Assembly (NCBI GenBank): GCA_038894275.1 | Contig: JAWAPU010000027.1 | Span: 1-7,245, forward strand | Source of the DNA: JAWAPU01 sp038894275 | GTDB taxonomy: Archaea; Nanobdellota; Nanobdellia; UBA10117 | DNA length: 7,245 bases | Reading direction: 5' to 3' | In this document: in pieces, positions 6,801-7,245 of the stretch | Layout of the letters: the number at the start of each line of letters is the position of its first letter | Position numbering within the stretch: position 1 is the first letter of the stretch | The notes under the pieces: model-generated | What the model was told of the DNA's origin: nothing | Databases searched by the model: none | The model's input: the letters and a program-made list of their open reading frames with translations, nothing else | Translations under genes and position numbers: made by a program

Positions 6801-7209
6801 TGAGCCCGGTAAAACCTTCTAAAGGTGCAGAAACGCTACCTAAGGTGATATATGCAAAACCCGTTCTTATTCCCACTTCAATCGCTTCTTTTAAATCTTT
6901 AAATTTACAAAATTTTTCTGTTGCTACTGATTTAGCAATTTCTAAAGCAATTCTCCAATCGCCCGGTGAATATTTTTTTTCTAGGTTTTCGATTTCTTCT
7001 GCTAAACCGCTTCCTTTTAAATTTGGTGCTACAGATGAAACTAACGCTTCTACTTTTTGAGCCATATTTTTTGCTAATGCGATTTCTACTATAGTGGCAG
7101 GGTCATAATTTTGTAAGCGCGCTTCGCTAGCTAAAGAATATTCTTTTTGAATAGATTGCGTGAGTTGCTCAAAATAATGCTTTATTGATTCAGAGCATAT
7201 TGTTTGCAT
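3850..7209 (-). CDS. polC: DNA polymerase D large subunit (DP2)
   Basis: An intact 1119-residue catalytic subunit of the archaeal replicative polymerase D, which works with the small subunit DP1 (3'-5' exonuclease, not in this window). The catalytic motif RRNCDGDE is present with Asp871 and Asp873, matching the paired metal-binding aspartates of the family. Other landmarks are FSGPIRGAGGT (about 152-162) in the conserved N-terminal part, a zinc site C634-x2-C637-x8-C646-x2-C649, and a second, C1037-x2-C1040-x12-C1053-x2-C1056, in the C-terminal region. The last residues, QIELDNWF at 1111-1118, fit a PCNA-interacting (PIP) box. No intein interrupts the catalytic motif, a site where some archaeal DP2 genes carry one. 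Length is close to the shorter archaeal forms. The start is the ATG at 7209; a TATA-like TTTTAAAA lies about 30 bp upstream and no Shine-Dalgarno is seen, so the mRNA is probably almost leaderless. The gene ends with TAA 112 bp before the nuclease start. Confidence 0.97.
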   Translation of the reverse strand: MQTICSESIKHYFEQLTQSIQKEYSLASEARLQNYDPATIVEIALAKNMAQKVEALVSSVAPNLKGSGLAEEIENLEKKYSPGDWRIALEIAKSVATEKFCKFKDLKEAIEVGIRTGFAYITLGSVSAPLEGFTGLKFKKRLDGKDYLALYFSGPIRGAGGTAISVCILIADFLRKHFKIPEYDITPEEIKRYQVELDDYMTKVAHRQYKPSPEEIAFLVKNIKLEITGDPTEIFEVSQCKRLPRVETDNIRGGMALVLTEGPPLKAEKVWKQLQKWGKDFGFEDWNWLKDFIELKTKLHSAKLEEGVLIKPIDTYLSDTVAGRPILSYPSRIGGFRLRYGRSRFSGLAATGIHPATMAVLKDYVAIGTQIKMERPGKATVFTPCDSIEGPIVKLKDGSVVKPKSYEEAKRICSQIEKILYLGDILISYGDFSEAGQRLAPAGYCEEWWEKEVEKITNEQPPTFNNAKEAFEFACKTKTPLHPKYTYFWKNITKTEFNLFKQWIEKLNENTLPYEDEPKRILEILGIPHFVKENLVCLNENDSFILSTLLKNKPDVEGNSGLDCINKISPVLIRDLAGTFIGARMGRPEKAKLRALTGSPNILFPVGVEGGKYRSLNEAFSKGKITADWPFYVCTKCAKDVIYPKCIFCGSKAELRTKKQFDKQVNYIKKSLEIEPYIKNALQKLNLPVLPPLIKGVKNTWNKNHLVEHLVKGILRAKWKLTVNKDGTIRYDMTQLPCTHFKPKEIGTSITKLKELGYEKDINQDPLVNEEQILELKPQDVILPSCPKSPDEPADIVLVRACNFVDDLLEYLYSLPRYYNVKTKDDLIGKLVIGLAPHTSCGIVGRIIGFSEAQGIFAHPYWHAATRRNCDGDEVCIMLALEAFLNFSRNYLPDRIGARNMDAPLVLTTQLIPQEVDTEVHGMDIVEEYPLEFYLATLDAKYPWEIKISQVKDLLGKPEQYENLKYTHDVLNVNNGALCSSYKTIPTMLEKLAGQLDLANKIYAVDVEKVAELVIDKHFLRDIKGNLRKFTNQELRCVSCNAKYRRPPMSGVCTICNGKLVFTIAEGTIKKYLEAAIKLSQISGVPAYMQQTLNLLKQRIDSIFGKEATKQIELDNWFK

Positions 7210-7234
7210 TTTAATTAGCTAACTATCGAAGAAG

Positions 7235-7242
7235 TTTTAAAA
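7235..7242 (-). promoter_or_regulatory. TATA-like box for polC
   Basis: TTTTAAAA is centred about 30 bp before the polC ATG at 7209, placing the transcription start within a few bases of the start codon. It lies at the window's right edge, so anything further upstream cannot be seen. Confidence 0.45.
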
Positions 7243-7245
7243 TAT

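Noticed and set aside
3839..7060. Several rightward open frames of 68-137 codons opposite polC
   Set aside because: They lie entirely antisense to an intact DP2 gene with all motifs, have unremarkable composition and no recognisable domains; they are shadows.

Overview
The window reads as a piece of a compact, AT-rich archaeal chromosome. The decisive marker is an intact gene for the large subunit of D-family DNA polymerase (DP2), a polymerase known from archaea. Supporting signs are a UPF0200-type P-loop kinase-like protein, promoters with TATA-like boxes about 26-30 bp upstream of start codons (suggesting leaderless or near-leaderless mRNAs), and one Shine-Dalgarno of the archaeal AGGTGA type. 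The low GC, tight spacing, overlapping genes and 2TM-domain protein resemble DPANN archaea such as Woesearchaeota or Pacearchaeota. That placement is inference, not proof.

Layout. At the left edge, leftward, are a UPF0200 P-loop protein (1-295, running off the window) and a 48-residue two-helix membrane protein (333-479) that is easy to miss because of its size. A divergent AT-rich promoter region (480-529) separates these from a rightward overlapping cluster: thpR (RNA 2',3'-cyclic phosphodiesterase), a membrane-anchored OB-fold protein, and a TctA/COG1784-like polytopic membrane protein. This cluster meets, tail to tail, a leftward group: polC (DP2; 3850-7209), a solo Cas4-like PD-(D/E)XK nuclease (3030-3737), and a 2TM-domain protein (2726-3025).

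The most notable observation is in the 2TM gene. Its frame stops early, but adding one base at each of two places about 25 bp apart restores the conserved family His and a charged C-terminal tail, extending the protein from 99 to 136 residues. The restored frame also fills the otherwise gene-less stretch 2617-2725. It is either a recent double frameshift or an assembly error.

How the genes may work together. DP2 replicates DNA with its small subunit DP1 (not in the window) and carries a PCNA-binding PIP-like box at its extreme C-terminus. The Cas4-like nuclease just downstream suggests repair or end processing, but it has its own TATA box and ribosome binding site and there is no CRISPR array or other cas gene here. 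ThpR probably acts in RNA processing. The OB-fold protein is predicted to lie outside the membrane and its gene overlaps that of the permease-like protein, so those two may work as one unit. No clear CRISPR array, transposon, tRNA or rRNA was found.
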